A stretch of DNA of 64,000 nt from Haemonchus contortus (lineage: Eukaryota; Nematoda; Chromadorea; Rhabditida; Trichostrongylidae), in assembly GCA_000469685.2 (NCBI GenBank), contig LS997565.1, positions 1,002,001 through 1,066,000 on the forward strand, given 5' to 3'. Each line of letters opens with the position of its first letter. Within the stretch, counting starts at the first letter, position 1. Below the pieces are notes generated by a model. It saw only the letters and a list, made by a program, of their open reading frames with translations. It did not search any database and was not told the DNA's origin. The translations under genes were made by a program, and so were the position numbers. Shown one piece after another: positions 37,543 to 49,690 of the stretch.

Positions 37543-40500
37543 ATGGATTTTATGCAGTTGTTGGACACTGCTAATAAGAATGCAAAAAGTTTATCGAAGA
37601 AGATTGATGTACTTAAAAGTGAGGTTGACAGTGAGAAGCGAGCAGAACTGAAGCGTATTGAAGCAGAGAAAAAATTAAGAACGGAATCGTTGAAGCGGAA
37701 AAAGGAAGCAACGACTTCAGCTGAGGTGGAGAAGAAGGTGAGACGTTCCTTCCCAAAATCTGTCGTTTTTTGATGAGCATTTTCGTTGTTCTAGTTTGTT
37801 ATACCGAAAAAGAAAAAGGAGTCGTCTGATGAGGACAAAGCGAAAGTGTTGGCTTATCTTGCCAAAAAGGCTGAAGAGGAACGGCAAGCTCTAAAGAAAA
37901 AACAGGCCGAGAAGGAAAGATTGATTCAACTACGCCTTCAAGCGCATGGTGGTAAGGTAAGGTTTTGTTACGGAAACCTTTTTCTTAAAGCTCAAGTCTT
38001 CTGGCATCTGTAGCCCTTCTCCATTTGGGTGTTTATCAGTATTATTGCGCAATTTTTCCGTGGATGTGATAGTTAACCTGGTTCTTAATTCCATGATCCC
38101 CATATCTGCTCCCTTCGTTGGTATGCAGATAGAGTTAGAGTGACTGGAAATTGTAGTGCCACTGAAGAACGGTATATGGTAGAAAGAAGGTTGAAAGGTG
38201 CATTTGTAATTGAGGAGTAATGATTGAAGGGGAATTTTGGGAGCTGTAGGAAAGTTAAGCTAGGTACTACCAAATTATTAGGTTGAGTCATAAGTCCTCG
38301 GACAAATTGGCAATGATAATATTTATCTTACAATTTTTAAACGACAATAGCGAATCATTTGAAATATGCCCCATTGGCATCGATGATCTCCTGCCAATGC
38401 TTGGGCAGATCGCAAATGCCCTTGCTTTAGAACGCTGGGAGCTGGCCCTTGGAGAACTGCTCCAGTGCCATTTTGATGTCGTCGCGGGTTTGAAAGCCCT
38501 GACCATCCAGATGACCTTGAAGATGGGGAAAAAGGTGGTATTCCGAGGGATCCAAGTCTGAGGAACATGATTGGTGTGGTAAACTTGTCCTGCCGAAATT
38601 CGTCAGTTCAGTTTTGGTCGTTCTTGCAATGTGAGGGCGAGCGTTGTCGTGCTGGAAGTGAACTTTGTGCTGCTGTGGACTTGTAGCTTCGGGATTCGCC
38701 TTCAAATTCCTCAGTTGCGTAATGTAGACGTGTGCGGTCACTGTGCATCCTTCGTCTAGCAGCTCCCATTATTCGACATGGAGAGCGCTCCACCAGAATC
38801 AGAGCATAACCTCCTTCGCGTGTACGTTGGGTTTGGGGGAGTCTTCTGCATGCGCACCTTTGTCAATCCATTGAGCACGCCGGTGAACGTTAGAGTAGAG
38901 GTTCGACTTCGCACCCCTGGTGACTAGGTACTCGAGCCACGTGTGGTGCTCTTGAGCGTGAGGAGAGAAAGTGCCACGTCGTCGCGGCGGTCTATGTCAT
39001 ACTGCTTCAAAGCATGAGGCATCTATGGACCGAGCTTTCGCACCTTGTCGATTGACTTCAATTCACTCAGAACTGTGGACTGACTCCCCAAGGGTGACTG
39101 CCAGTTCACAAGTAGTTTGAAACGGATCGGCTTCCACCTGGCTCCGCAGCACCTTCAAATCCAACTTCACTGAGCGTCCCGGACGGTCTTCATTTTCGAC
39201 GGGATAGTCGCCCGATGCGAACTTCTGGTGCCACTTGTGAATTGTACACGTCCTGCTTGTGAACGTCCTTCATACCTCTATCGATTGCCGCGGGTTCATG
39301 GCCAGATAAAAAAATTAATATGATGGTGTTGCGGATGTGGAGTTGCGACGGCTTGAAATCATGAGGCACAGTTGCGGGAAGGAAAACAGTTAGGTGCGTT
39401 CTCCAGCATGCATTTGGAAGAGCCTTTCATTCTCTATCTAACAATGCCTCGCGCGTTCATTTTCGTCACCTCTTTCAAGAGTTATGATCGCTAGAAGTCA
39501 TCACTATCATTTTGTCCGAGGACTTATGACTCAACCTAATATTTCTTGCTCTACTTCCATCAGCATTTTTGCAGAGAAGAGGAAAGGCAGGCCAAAATGG
39601 GTTGGGCCTTTTTCCGTAGTATTCAACTCATGTGTGAATCTGTGTAAAACCTTTGAATAAGCCACACCCTAAAGTGTAATGTTTCTGTAATGAATTAATA
39701 GTCAATTCCTCCCGAATAAGAATGTGTCTGATTCGCTCATGAAAGATGCAGGTTTCAGGCTTCGAAGAAAATTGCAAAAAATTTCGGCTTAACCGCCTTA
39801 GACATGCAAATCAGATATGGTCACGATCACGAACATGTGGAAAGGCTGCAGAAGCAAGCGTGGAGGGAAGAGGTTTGTGAATTGCTGTTCTCATGATTGT
39901 TCACAAAATTCAGTACTCTTGTTTACGCAACGATTTAAAGGAAGAACGAGATAAACTGGCTGCGCACTACAGGGATGGTGTGTATAAGGCAATTGCTCAT
40001 AAAAGAGAAATTGAGGAAAAGGTGAACATAGAATCTATAATATTTACTCCTTTCGTTTTATTCGAATTGTCACCTTACAGTTTTACCATTGCAACACTGT
40101 GGTTGTGGTTTCACTGGATGTCTGCTATGATGTCATTTGTTATTCAGGTGAAACGTAGTGGTCCACAAAGTAAGCAGCCTCATCGTGCTGGTGGCAGCAA
40201 GTCGGATAGCATCGCAGGGCCTTCTAATCGACACCAAAACAAGTAAGCCAATTTGTATTGTGTAAAATAGTTACCACAAATCACGATACTCTCAACGTAT
40301 CAATCTGGAAATCGATATCGCCCTTGACTGGGAAAACTAAATGCTGCTTGTCTGAGAAATTTGCTACCGTGTATGTCGCTTTCGCTAAGTGGCTTAACAT
40401 TTTCTATAGCGAGGGGTGATGCTCTGAGTTATTGGCAGCATTTGATATCACAGCTTGTTGTTTGTTCTTAATGATGTGATTATTGCCTCTGTGTCGTGGA

Positions 40501-43500
40501 CGTTAAAGCCGTGCCGTGTTGCTTCAATCAAATCTATAACTGTGTGTAGCTTTTACTGCTGGATCGAGATCTCTACGATCTTTGCACTATTATTGTAGAA
40601 GAGATGCTAGGTGGCTGTCAGAACTTAGTCACGGTTCGAAAGTTCCAAATAGGAAGAGAGGAAATATTTAAGGGGATAGGTACTGTTGATACACTGCAAA
40701 CATTATCGCGTCGGCCTTCGACTAGATTTGTGGGAAGACTCCTAATCTTAATGATTCTACCGTCATTTATTTCAGTTCTGGTCGACCTACTTCACATCAC
40801 GACGTTTCTTCACAACCGAAAATGCGTGAATCTGGCGCTGAAATGAAGAAGAATAAATCAGCACCAGTTCTCAATTTCGAGTGGGTTGCTGCGTTTTTTT
40901 TTCGGTTTGGTATTTCTTATGAAGGAAAAATTTTACTGGTCTACTTGTTGGTGTGGGTCCATGATTGTTGCTGTGTACGATTCTGTCACTCGGTAGTCTA
41001 GCTTGATCTTGTAAAGCTTAGCCAAGAATTTCGCGCTATCACGCGTCTTTTTCTTCGATAGTTGTGAATCATGAGTGTGCCTATCGCTTTCCTGCTAAGC
41101 GATGTGAAAGGTTCAAGCAAAAGTGTTTCACCTGTGAAATTCATGTAATTCCTCAAGTTTGGGAGCTACTTCGCTCATCTCTCGTGACTCGTGACCATGA
41201 AGCTGGTAGCAATGCTGTGTCAGGTGACCACCCTTCACTCCACCCTCACATATGTGAAGTGAAGGAAGTTATGAGCTGTGAAACATCAAGAATCGAGTTG
41301 TTTTATCTATCGGAGCCAGGCGTGGTATACGTGGTGGTGTGAAAGGTTTCGTTACTCTCAACTTTTGTGTAACTCTCAGACCGCATCTCTGCGTGTTCGA
41401 TTGTCTGCTGGCAGACGACGAAAATTCTCTGCAGTGATTCCATCGATACCGATCCATTAATGATGATAATTACTACTTTCTCATGCGCCCGACAACCTAT
41501 GATAATTCCCTTGTTGGTCAGAAAGAAAACTGAACGGATATGTTGTTTGATTGGCTCCGTATAGAACCTTTTCATGAATAACCAAAGAAATCTTTGTCGT
41601 TTATGCGTTGAGCTCTAAGCGATTCTTATGTCTAAGTGGTGAGAATGTGGTCGTGAAAGTCGAAAAAAATGCGTCATTTCGTAAGCTATAAATCAGTGTT
41701 CTTTACAAATTGTGAGAGTTCGCGCATGATAACGTATTCAACAGAAACTGGTTGAGAAATTCTGTAGGTGATGTCGGGTTCTACAGTTCACAGCTATGGT
41801 AAGGCGTAAATCAAAACGAGACCAGGAAAATCTTAGAAATCATTTCCGTACGGTAGTGTTGAATTTTGTGAGAGGTTATGCCTGAAGCAAGTTAGCAACG
41901 GCTGGAGTTCAGAAGTTGTTCTCACACATCGTTAAAACTAGACAAACTGCATGTAACTTCTCTGATCAATAAGTTATGGGAGTTTTTGATATCGTTCGCG
42001 AATTATCATAGTTCGAATTCCTCATCTTTTCCCCTTACCATCATCTTAGGGAAATATTTGATTGAATCGAGTAGTATATTTTGCAAGTGCAGAGTACTCT
42101 TCTGTCTCATATCGGAATAATGATTAGGATTCCTCGACCCCAGGACTGTACTTCTTCAGCGCTCTCGAGTGATTATTCATCAGAACACGTATCTGTGGTG
42201 TCGGAGTCATCGGCAATAGAACCTATGTTGACGATTAGAATTAAGATTTCGTGAATTCCCGATCACGTCCGAATTAGAGGTCGATCCTCCGTTCTATTCG
42301 TTCGCGCCAAATGCATAAATGGTGTTTGCTATGAGTGCTCATTATTCAACGTTTCATACATGGAAATATTCTAAAATACAGGACTCCAGGAAAATGCATC
42401 AAACCCTCAGCAGAATACAGCTTTCGCTTTTTTTGCTAGTAGTTTTTTTTTGCTTTTTCTGCGTTAATGACAGTATTTATTAAAAATATGAAAATTAAAT
42501 TTGGTGCCTGTCTGTGGGGCAACATGGGTGAATGGTGAACGACGGTTGGCCAGCGTATCCAAAGTGTCACTTCCATCAACGTGTTTAGTAAGATTAGGAA
42601 AATGCTGAAGTGTCAAGACCGAGTGCTAGCACAGTACATATTAGCCTTGCGGCCACGGCTGGATGACCGAACATTAGACAGCTTGCTTCGCTTCTGCCTG
42701 AGGTGCTTGAAATATAGTGTTTTAAAGATATCAACCTTTTCATCTCCGAGCGGTGTCTGAACTAACGGCTGTAGGACTGGTCTGGTATTTTTTGTCTATT
42801 TTGAGATTTTTTTCAGTGCTTTAATGAAAACAGCAAAGGATATTGCCGAAGGGAAGGAGTGCAATCTCAGTTCTCAATACGATCGAAGTAAAGAAAGGAC
42901 TTCTTCTCGAAATGCGTATGTTTCCAGTTCCTCAAATTTTCTTAATTTTCAAATTCACTTTCCTACTTAGTTACTAATGGCATTTGTAGTGCTATTGCCA
43001 TGTGTTGTTCCATACCTACTTCTCTCTTATGTTAAAATGACAAAGCAAAACATCAGTCGTAGGGTGATATAAAGCCGTAGGAGTCTGTTGTTTTGCTAGT
43101 CCAATTTTCATCGATTATGGGCTATGCAATGATCATTTTTTACAAATAATGAATGACGATGTGTATTTCTGCTAGTCCCAATAGTTGTCCGGTTTATCTC
43201 TCTTTTTCTTACAACCACTCCTTGAAATAAACTGATTCTTTCTAAATTAATACGATTCCCATCCAATGAGAGAAATGATTAGTGATAATCAATGCTATGC
43301 AATGCCTCGGCCGTTTTAGTGGTCTTTTCATTTTTTTCTGCTCTACCTCTATCTCTGTAAGCCATAAGTTCGCGACTCGTCGGTTTCCAATTCCTGCACC
43401 ACTTGCACTCTTGCATCGAGTCTGGAATTTCTATTGAAATTCTTTCTGTTTATGATGTAGAAGTGGAAATGATCAAAACCCGTCCGCTGAGTCAGCCTCT

Positions 43501-46500
43501 ATCTCAACTAACATAGCTACTTCAATTACTAAAGATCCCCTTTTCCTAGCAGCAGTTGATTTTCCCATGTAGGCTCAGAGTGTGTTAAAAGAGCTTTTTC
43601 CGCCGGATTGGCTCTGCACTCTTATGGTGCGCCTGACTTGCCGTGCTCATAAAGTGGCACAAGCCTTTGATTGTGCTGGAAGGTTTCTTCAGCTCATCCT
43701 GAGTAAATATTCAGCAATTCATTAGCAGTTCATCCAGCATCTATAAGCTAAGGCGGTCGGGTTGGCCACTTTTTTCTTCCCCTACTATGTACAGTGCCAT
43801 ACGTGAATGTGCATGGCTAAACTGTATGATAAAAACTGAGGTACGCTTAAGAGTTCTGATCTTATCAGACTGGCTCTATACCAGGTATAGACTGGAAAAA
43901 TGAACCGTTTTGTAACCATGAGGCATAATCGGTTCTCCGATCATGTGTGTAGTAGCTGCTTTGTTTGAAAATCACCTTTTCCTCAGCTTTAAGCAAGAGA
44001 TTCTTTCGTCGAGCACTTTGTATCCAGTAATTCAGCCTAAAAGCTGCTTTACTTCTAAAAACTTTTTAACGGTAACACTACAATGAGTGATGCTGCTGAG
44101 TAACTCAAGCCGTACAGAGCTTCTATTCATCATTTCCCGTTCCGGTAATTTAATTTCATTTTTTCGCGCTGGCTAACTGAAAAAGATCACAGCATTGTTT
44201 CCTTGCTTCCTGCTTCTTTCAGCGGAACTCCCCACTTCCCAAAGTGTTGTACTCTGTGATGTGTATAATGTATATTTGCACATTTGCTATTTATATATCT
44301 ATTTGCTTTTCAGCGATTCATTTATGACAGCTCTTTATTTATCTCCGTTTTGAAAAAAACATGTTTTAATTTTATCTTTGCAATTTTGTTTCGATTGAAA
44401 TTACAGCCCCGCTCCATCTCGCATTCCGAAAACGTCCGATGGGGGAAAATCGATCAATCGTTCAGGTGATCCGCCTCAATTGGCCGGACATACTAAGCAA
44501 ACTGGGTAAGCGGTGTTCTTGGTATTCTTATGGTTTTTATCTCAAGCAGAGCCCTATAATAGTGACCCTACCGAATTGTTAGTATGGCTGTGCATGTGGC
44601 GGTTATTTAGGAGGTAACCTTGAAAGGACTGTTCCGCTCTTGTATCTGATGGCTATATTTTGAAAATTTACTCACTGGGTATGAAGGCGGGACAACCGTG
44701 TCTAATCATTCATCGTAGCTTTTCTGACCTAGACCTGCAAAGGGAACAGAGTGAGAGTTGTACGCTTTTGTATACAAACGCAGAGATGCTGTAACTGCAA
44801 TTTAATCTGTCGGCTGTTATATTACTGACCGGCGAAATAGTCAGGGATGTAACGTCTTCCAAGGTAGATCGTGCCTCTGTCTATGATGATTTTGGAACAT
44901 TTTTTGAAAGATTCTCAAGTAGAAGTAATTTTGCCGTCGAAGGGTTTATTACTTTCTCTTTAAGAAACATTCCGTTCCACACAAAGGAGATGTGTGTTTG
45001 GAAAACTTTGGAATTTGAGTATTGAAGCTGAATATGCATGAACTGAAAAGTTCGCAACGGATCAGAAAAATGGGGCCCTTTACAATACTAGTAGATATTC
45101 AGAAGCGCTGTCACTGTAAGGGCGAGCAGAAATTCATTTGGAAGCCTAGTGGGCACCTCAACGTCATTTCCCTCAAGAAGCGCTCTGAGTTTTGTTGCGC
45201 TGTTATAGACCGAATCTTGCAGTATCAGCCATTACGAAAGTTGCCGGACCAACCTCATTGTGAGCTGTGACTTTGAATGTTTTACTGTAGGTAGTTAATG
45301 TATAGTAGATTATGAAGTTTCTCAAAATCTGATTTGACTTTTTTGTTTACAATTTGTGAACGTATCGAAACGTCTTTATTTGATCGATCAGTGCATTCGG
45401 CATCCTGGAATACGAATTCAAAACAAAGTGTTCCACGATAACCATTAATTTTTGAATGTTAGGAGCTTTGAGACGAATCCGAGGGGAGGATCATTCAATC
45501 GTGGAACCTCGCATGACCCTCATGTTCGCTCAGAAAGAACGACTTCATCATCAAAAGACAACCGTAACAGCAACCTTCAGAAGAGTGCACCTGAAGAAAA
45601 GGATGATATGAAAAACAGTAGGAAGGAGTGAGTGACTATCAATCGTTTTCGCTGTAGATTTGAGCAATGTTTCCACTGCGATGTGAGGATCGTGGTCGGA
45701 TCAGTCGTGCCCTCAACTTTGGTTTAATCTTCTTAATTTTTAATTTTTAGCCACAAGGGTCGTTTCAAAAAAGGCCCTACTCCTCCTCCCCTCATCCCAC
45801 CTGCTGTTGAAGGAAAAAGGTGAGATTCGAGAAATATTACATATATTCATGTTTGGTTGGTTAGTACTGAAAAAGAAGCCTGATTAGTACCAGATGATTG
45901 CTTTTTTTAAACCTCAGTCTATGCTTTTTACGATTCCCTATCTCCAGACTTTTGCAACGGACAGAGCGCTCCTTCCGACATTTGCCATCTCCTTTCTTCA
46001 TTCTTCATTCTACTTGTGCTGTTCTCATCCCTTCTTGTTTTATAGTTTGTTTTATCAATTTCTGCCTATTTTGTGCTCTCCATTCTTATTCCTTTTATAT
46101 TTCATGAAATCCCTGTCATGAAATACTGTAGCTTTTCAAAAGGACTGCCCACCTCCCCCTTCCAAAGTTTCTTGACAATCAAGTCTGAGGAGGGATCAGA
46201 TTATATTGCAATTATCGGTTTTCGGCTTTGACCTACTTTCAAACGTAGACCTCAAATCCTACTGTTATTCTTGCTTCAGGCGTTCAATCTTCATTTTTAT
46301 ATCATTATTTTAAATATTTCCAGTGGTAGATCTTCCAGAGAACGAATTATTCGTCTGACTTTTGCAATATTGCTTCTCCGGATTTTGTAAAATGGGAAGG
46401 TGCAGGGCGTGTTTAATCCTCCCCTGTGGATGGACTACATAATTAATGCAAAATATCCTTGCTTGATTCTTCTTTTTTTTTCTTCTCATCGATTTTTTCT

Positions 46501-47830
46501 CACTTCTAGGTATTAGGTGGTCGATGTACGATTTAAAAAAAGCTCCTTCTATTCATTGCTCAATAATCTATTCCTTCATTGGTTTCTTTTTTGTTTTTTT
46601 TTTAAATGGTGATTCAGGTACCTTCCTGGAGATATTCGATATAAAAAAGCAGCAGATACTTTAAAGCCTGCTCAGTCTTCCAACCCACCAGGTTTTTATT
46701 CGTTCCCGTTACATTAAAATTTTCCTTTGATTTTTTCTTTTTGAGGTCAACCGGGACCTTCGAAAGTTGTGTCGAAATCGGAGGCGAACTCGAAATACAT
46801 GGAAGAACGTCACAAGCCTGCGATTAAAAAACCCGAATTCGATCGTAATCGTCACTCGGAAAAAGGAAAATCCCAAAAGGATTCCTCAAGGGTTCAAGAC
46901 TACATGCCTCGGTAATTATCGAAGCTAATTGGTACAAGCACTGATTCATAGGTTCTCGTTAAATTCTATTATTTGTAGTAAACGAGATGATGTCCGATTA
47001 CATGACCGAAAGCGAGACAGCCGTGATCATTACGACAGAGCTCGTGATAGGGAGAAATATCATCGCTACGATCGCGCATATGATTACGACGACGTCGTCA
47101 GTGATGAGGACGACTATGACAGCGAGATGGATGACTTTATAGATGATAGCGGCTTGGATATGGATGAGCTAAGTCGACAGGAGTTTGAAGAGACGCTCAA
47201 GTAAGATATCTCTTGCATTTCGTGAATTGATACCTTTCATCTTACTTTTATGATGTCTGATATTAAGTGGGTATACATCTCTAAGCTGTATATCTAGACA
47301 TTTAAACTTACAAGCTGTCGCGGGGCTGTCTTTCCTGTGAGGCTCTTTAACCTTAACCTTTAATCATAACCTTTGTGACCGGGATCACAGTGATGGTTTG
47401 GAGACAGCATGAGGGAAAGCATAATGATTCAACTATAATCGTTCTGCAGATTTCAAAAACTAGCCCTTCTTTTTGATCCTTGTATTCCATGTTCATTAAG
47501 GCTGGAAGTAGTGACTTGGACAAATTAAAGTTTGACTTGATTGTTTCTTTTTTGATTATTATTATTTGTTTTTGATTTTTCTTAATTGTTGCTTTTTGTT
47601 TTTTTTTTTTCCTTTCTTGTTCGTTATGAGTTATTTGATGCTGGAAATGTTTCAGGATGGTGAATCCCAAATACAACAAGAAGAAATGGAGAGAACGTGA
47701 GCAGACTATTAGTCTGAGGGATATGCATGCAGATTATCGAACGATTGCTAGAGAGGAGGCAAGATCTGCTAGAATCGGACTCATAGAAGATCTACACGAA
47801 GCGACGAAAGGGAAGAGCGAGGCTCTATAA
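37543..47830 (+). CDS. spt-2: SPT2 histone chaperone
   Basis: SPT2 binds histones H3-H4 through its conserved C-terminus and works in the nucleus. Exons: 37543-37737, 37795-37956, 39759-39872, 39914-40021, 40148-40242, 40776-40880, 42817-42915, 44407-44505, 45463-45627, 45751-45819, 46618-46691, 46746-46911, 46979-47200, 47656-47830 (TAA). This gives about 615 residues, or 651 with the cassette 43461-43568. The N-terminus is charged and helical (MDFMQLLDTANKNAKSLSKK), then KKIAKNFGLTALDMQIRYG. The middle is Ser/Pro-rich with FDALMKTAKDIAEGK and RYLPGDIRYKKAADT. The hallmark end has an acidic block (DEDDYDSEMDDFIDD) followed by a basic helix region (YNKKKWREREQTISLRDM; AREEARSARIGLIEDL). All phases agree. 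A mariner sits in intron 2 on the opposite strand without touching exons. Confidence 0.95.
38281..39536 (-). mobile_element. mariner-type transposon, inactive
   Basis: The element is 1256 bp, bounded by perfect 26-bp inverted repeats (GGTTGAGTCATAAGTCCTCG at each outer end) with TA duplicated at 38279-38280 and 39537-39538. The size and TA target are typical of the family. The transposase reads on the minus strand and is broken. Intact ends beside a dead gene suggest fairly recent arrival, or movement in trans. Confidence 0.95.
38427..39290 (-). pseudogene. mariner transposase, broken
   Basis: Recognisable pieces in order are the helix-turn-helix region (KWHQKFASGDYPVENEDRP), WIDKGAHAEDSPKPNVHAKE, the second catalytic motif FQHDNARPHIA, and DLDPSEYHLFPHL. 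Between HDN and SEYH there are 34 residues, but the usual final Asp is Glu. Frame changes and at least two stops (after VML and after ALHVE) separate the pieces, so no full-length enzyme can be made. Confidence 0.9.
43461..43568 (+). CDS. Possible SPT2 cassette exon
   Basis: An open 108-bp segment lies between ATGTAG and a GTAGGC donor. It starts in the phase left by exon 42817-42915 and ends in the phase needed by 44407-44505, so it adds 36 residues (ASGNDQNPSAESASIST and on) without a shift. The Ser/Thr-rich composition suits this part of SPT2. Skipping it also keeps frame. Confidence 0.45.
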
Positions 47831-48105
47831 AATAGCTTTTCTATCTTACTTCATAGAGTTCCTCAACGCTTCTAAATATCTACTCGCAGTATTGAAGCCA
47901 ATAGTTTTAAGTCCAGTATTTGACCGTTTTAGGCTTATTCAGCTCATTACTAGCTGACAAGGCTGATTTTCACATTTCAGTCTTTCTTTACAGTGCCAAA
48001 TTATGTTACTAGAATTTTGCAGAAAGCGTTTTCCATAATTATTATTCGACCAGGAAATGTTGAGTAGTATCGGGCACACCGGTGTAACTTACTCAAACAA
48101 AAAAC

Positions 48106-48111
48106 AATAAA
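48106..48111 (+). promoter_or_regulatory. Polyadenylation signal AATAAA (SPT2)
   Basis: It lies 276 bases after the SPT2 stop, the first canonical hexamer. It comes 29 bases before the oppositely oriented signal of the next gene. Confidence 0.65.
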
Positions 48112-48139
48112 ACAAAAGGATTCGATCAGATTTTATACT

Positions 48140-48145
48140 TTTATT
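48140..48145 (-). promoter_or_regulatory. Polyadenylation signal for the minus-strand gene
   Basis: AATAAA on the minus strand (TTTATT as written), about 190 bases past the proposed TAG at 48338-48340. The two converging 3' ends would overlap here. Confidence 0.5.
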
Positions 48146-48337
48146 TTAATTAGAATGTGCGTAACATTCAAGTTACAAGTAGGACCTCAGATTCTAAGAA
48201 AGTTTTGGAGATTAGTAAATACAGTTGGGAATGCCATTCCGTTTTTCTCGAGTAAAATGGGAAATAATGACATGCTTAAGCTCGTTTTTAGTGTTTTTTT
48301 ACCGTAATCTTGGTGCTCTATGCTCTTCTAGCTTCTT

Positions 48338-48630
48338 CTAATTGATAATTCCTCTGCTGTGAAATTACTTACCCGGTGAAGAATACTCCTCTAACGAACT
48401 TCTGTCCCACATTGTTGTAGTGCAAATTTCCTTTATGGTCGCTCAAAATTGGACACATCCAACCAATAGCATGGGCGTTTAATCTGAAATGTTCCCTATA
48501 CAAGTTGGATCTAGCAGAAGATAGAAAATACTGTCTACAACTCACCGATCGGCGCTGGCCTTCTGAGCCTTTAGAGCTATGTGAGTAGGGCTATTTTGAT
48601 GCTTTTGACCTTGATTTGCGAGAGCCTTGT
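48338..48630 (-). CDS. Unrecognised gene, three 3'-terminal exons
   Basis: On the minus strand, exons 48630-48546, 48483-48373 and 48356-48338 join in consistent phase and end in TAG. Splice sites are good: CG|GTGAG, TTTCAG, GG|GTAAGT, TTTCACAG. Readable parts are SPTHIALKAQKASADRLN, AHAIGWMCPILSDHKGN and HYNNVGQKFVRGVFF, ending TGRGIIN. The composition is that of a folded protein, but I do not recognise the family. The first acceptor (TTTGAG) is weak, and further 5' exons should lie to the right, between 48.7 and 53.7 kb, where none was found. It is arranged tail-to-tail with SPT2. Confidence 0.6.
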
Positions 48631-49236
48631 CTCAAATGGCCTTTAGTGAAAAGTGCTATTTAGTCATCCTGTTCCTTTCGTCTTATATACATATGTCCAG
48701 TACTACGAAAGCGGCGGGCTGGAAAGCTTTCCTCCTTGACCATACTATGTGCAGGTATTATATGTGCTTATAAACTATTTGAGATCAACTCGTGATTTTT
48801 CCAAAGCTTCGGTGAACTTCGTTTCATTTTTCCCTTTCAGTGAGCAAGCAAATAGATATCAGAAAAAACTCAAAATAAATAATAAAAGTAGCTTCTTTCG
48901 AACCCTTGTTACGACGTCGTATCCGAGTGAGCAGGAATGAAAATTCAGTACTCGGTTCTGACAAAAGAATACATTACGGTGCGGTAAAATAGAATGCATA
49001 ATGATGCAGAATTTCGTTGACAAACGCTACATCTCACTACAAATTTTTTTAAATTGTTTGTGCACACAAATCCTCAACCCGTAACGTACATGATCCATCA
49101 AAAGGGATTTTGGGCAAGGAAACGAGATGGGTGCTTAGGCTAACCAGGAGGATGCGTTGCACTACCAGAACTCGTTCGGGTTGGGGCCTTCCGCCGGAAT
49201 ACTGGAGAATCGAGTGCCGTACTGAGTATCTTTCAG

Positions 49237-49690
49237 AGTAGTGCGTTGAGCGTTGAGCGTTGAGCACAGTTGAGCGTCGGCACTATGTTAATAACGCGTT
49301 CATCGATCGATACCGAACAGGTCGGGGTGAATAACTCCTTGAGCGAGTTTTAACTGGTTCTATTATTCACTTTATTTCTTTTTGTACATACTTTTGATAT
49401 TTTCTTCTTGACTACTAGGGTGTGATGGGACAAAAGTGTTTTATTGTGAAAAAAGCTCTTGCGGCGTGCGAGCGGCTGTGCGACGCGGCGCGAGACAGGT
49501 GTTGATAACACTGGGCGCCCATGGACCACGTGCCAGTGCTGTCACAGTTGGCTAGCTTTACATGCGATTCCACCTGCATGCAGGCACGCACGCAGGTATA
49601 ATCGTCGAAGTATGAAAGCAGCCAAACAGCAACATGTAACAGCGGCGGCATGGAGGCTGACGCGCGCTCAGCGCTCAACGCTGCACTATG
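49237..49690. repeat. Inverted-repeat element, CTTTCAGA relative
   Basis: AGTGCGTTGAGCGTTGAGCG near the left edge pairs imperfectly with CGCTCAGCGCTCAACGCTGC near the right. Inside, CGTCGAAGTATGAAAGCAGC at 49603-49622 is a diverged copy of the end shared by the 16.5-17.5 kb elements. Confidence 0.5.

Noticed and set aside
45894..46121. Hydrophobic plus-strand frame resembling membrane segments
   Set aside because: It is a T-rich SPT2 intron; runs of TTT and CTT make Phe and Leu by chance.
46322..46360. Extra SPT2 exon after TATTTCCAG
   Set aside because: The only nearby donor leaves the wrong phase for exon 46618, and direct joining of 45819 to 46618 gives the expected SPT2 sequence.
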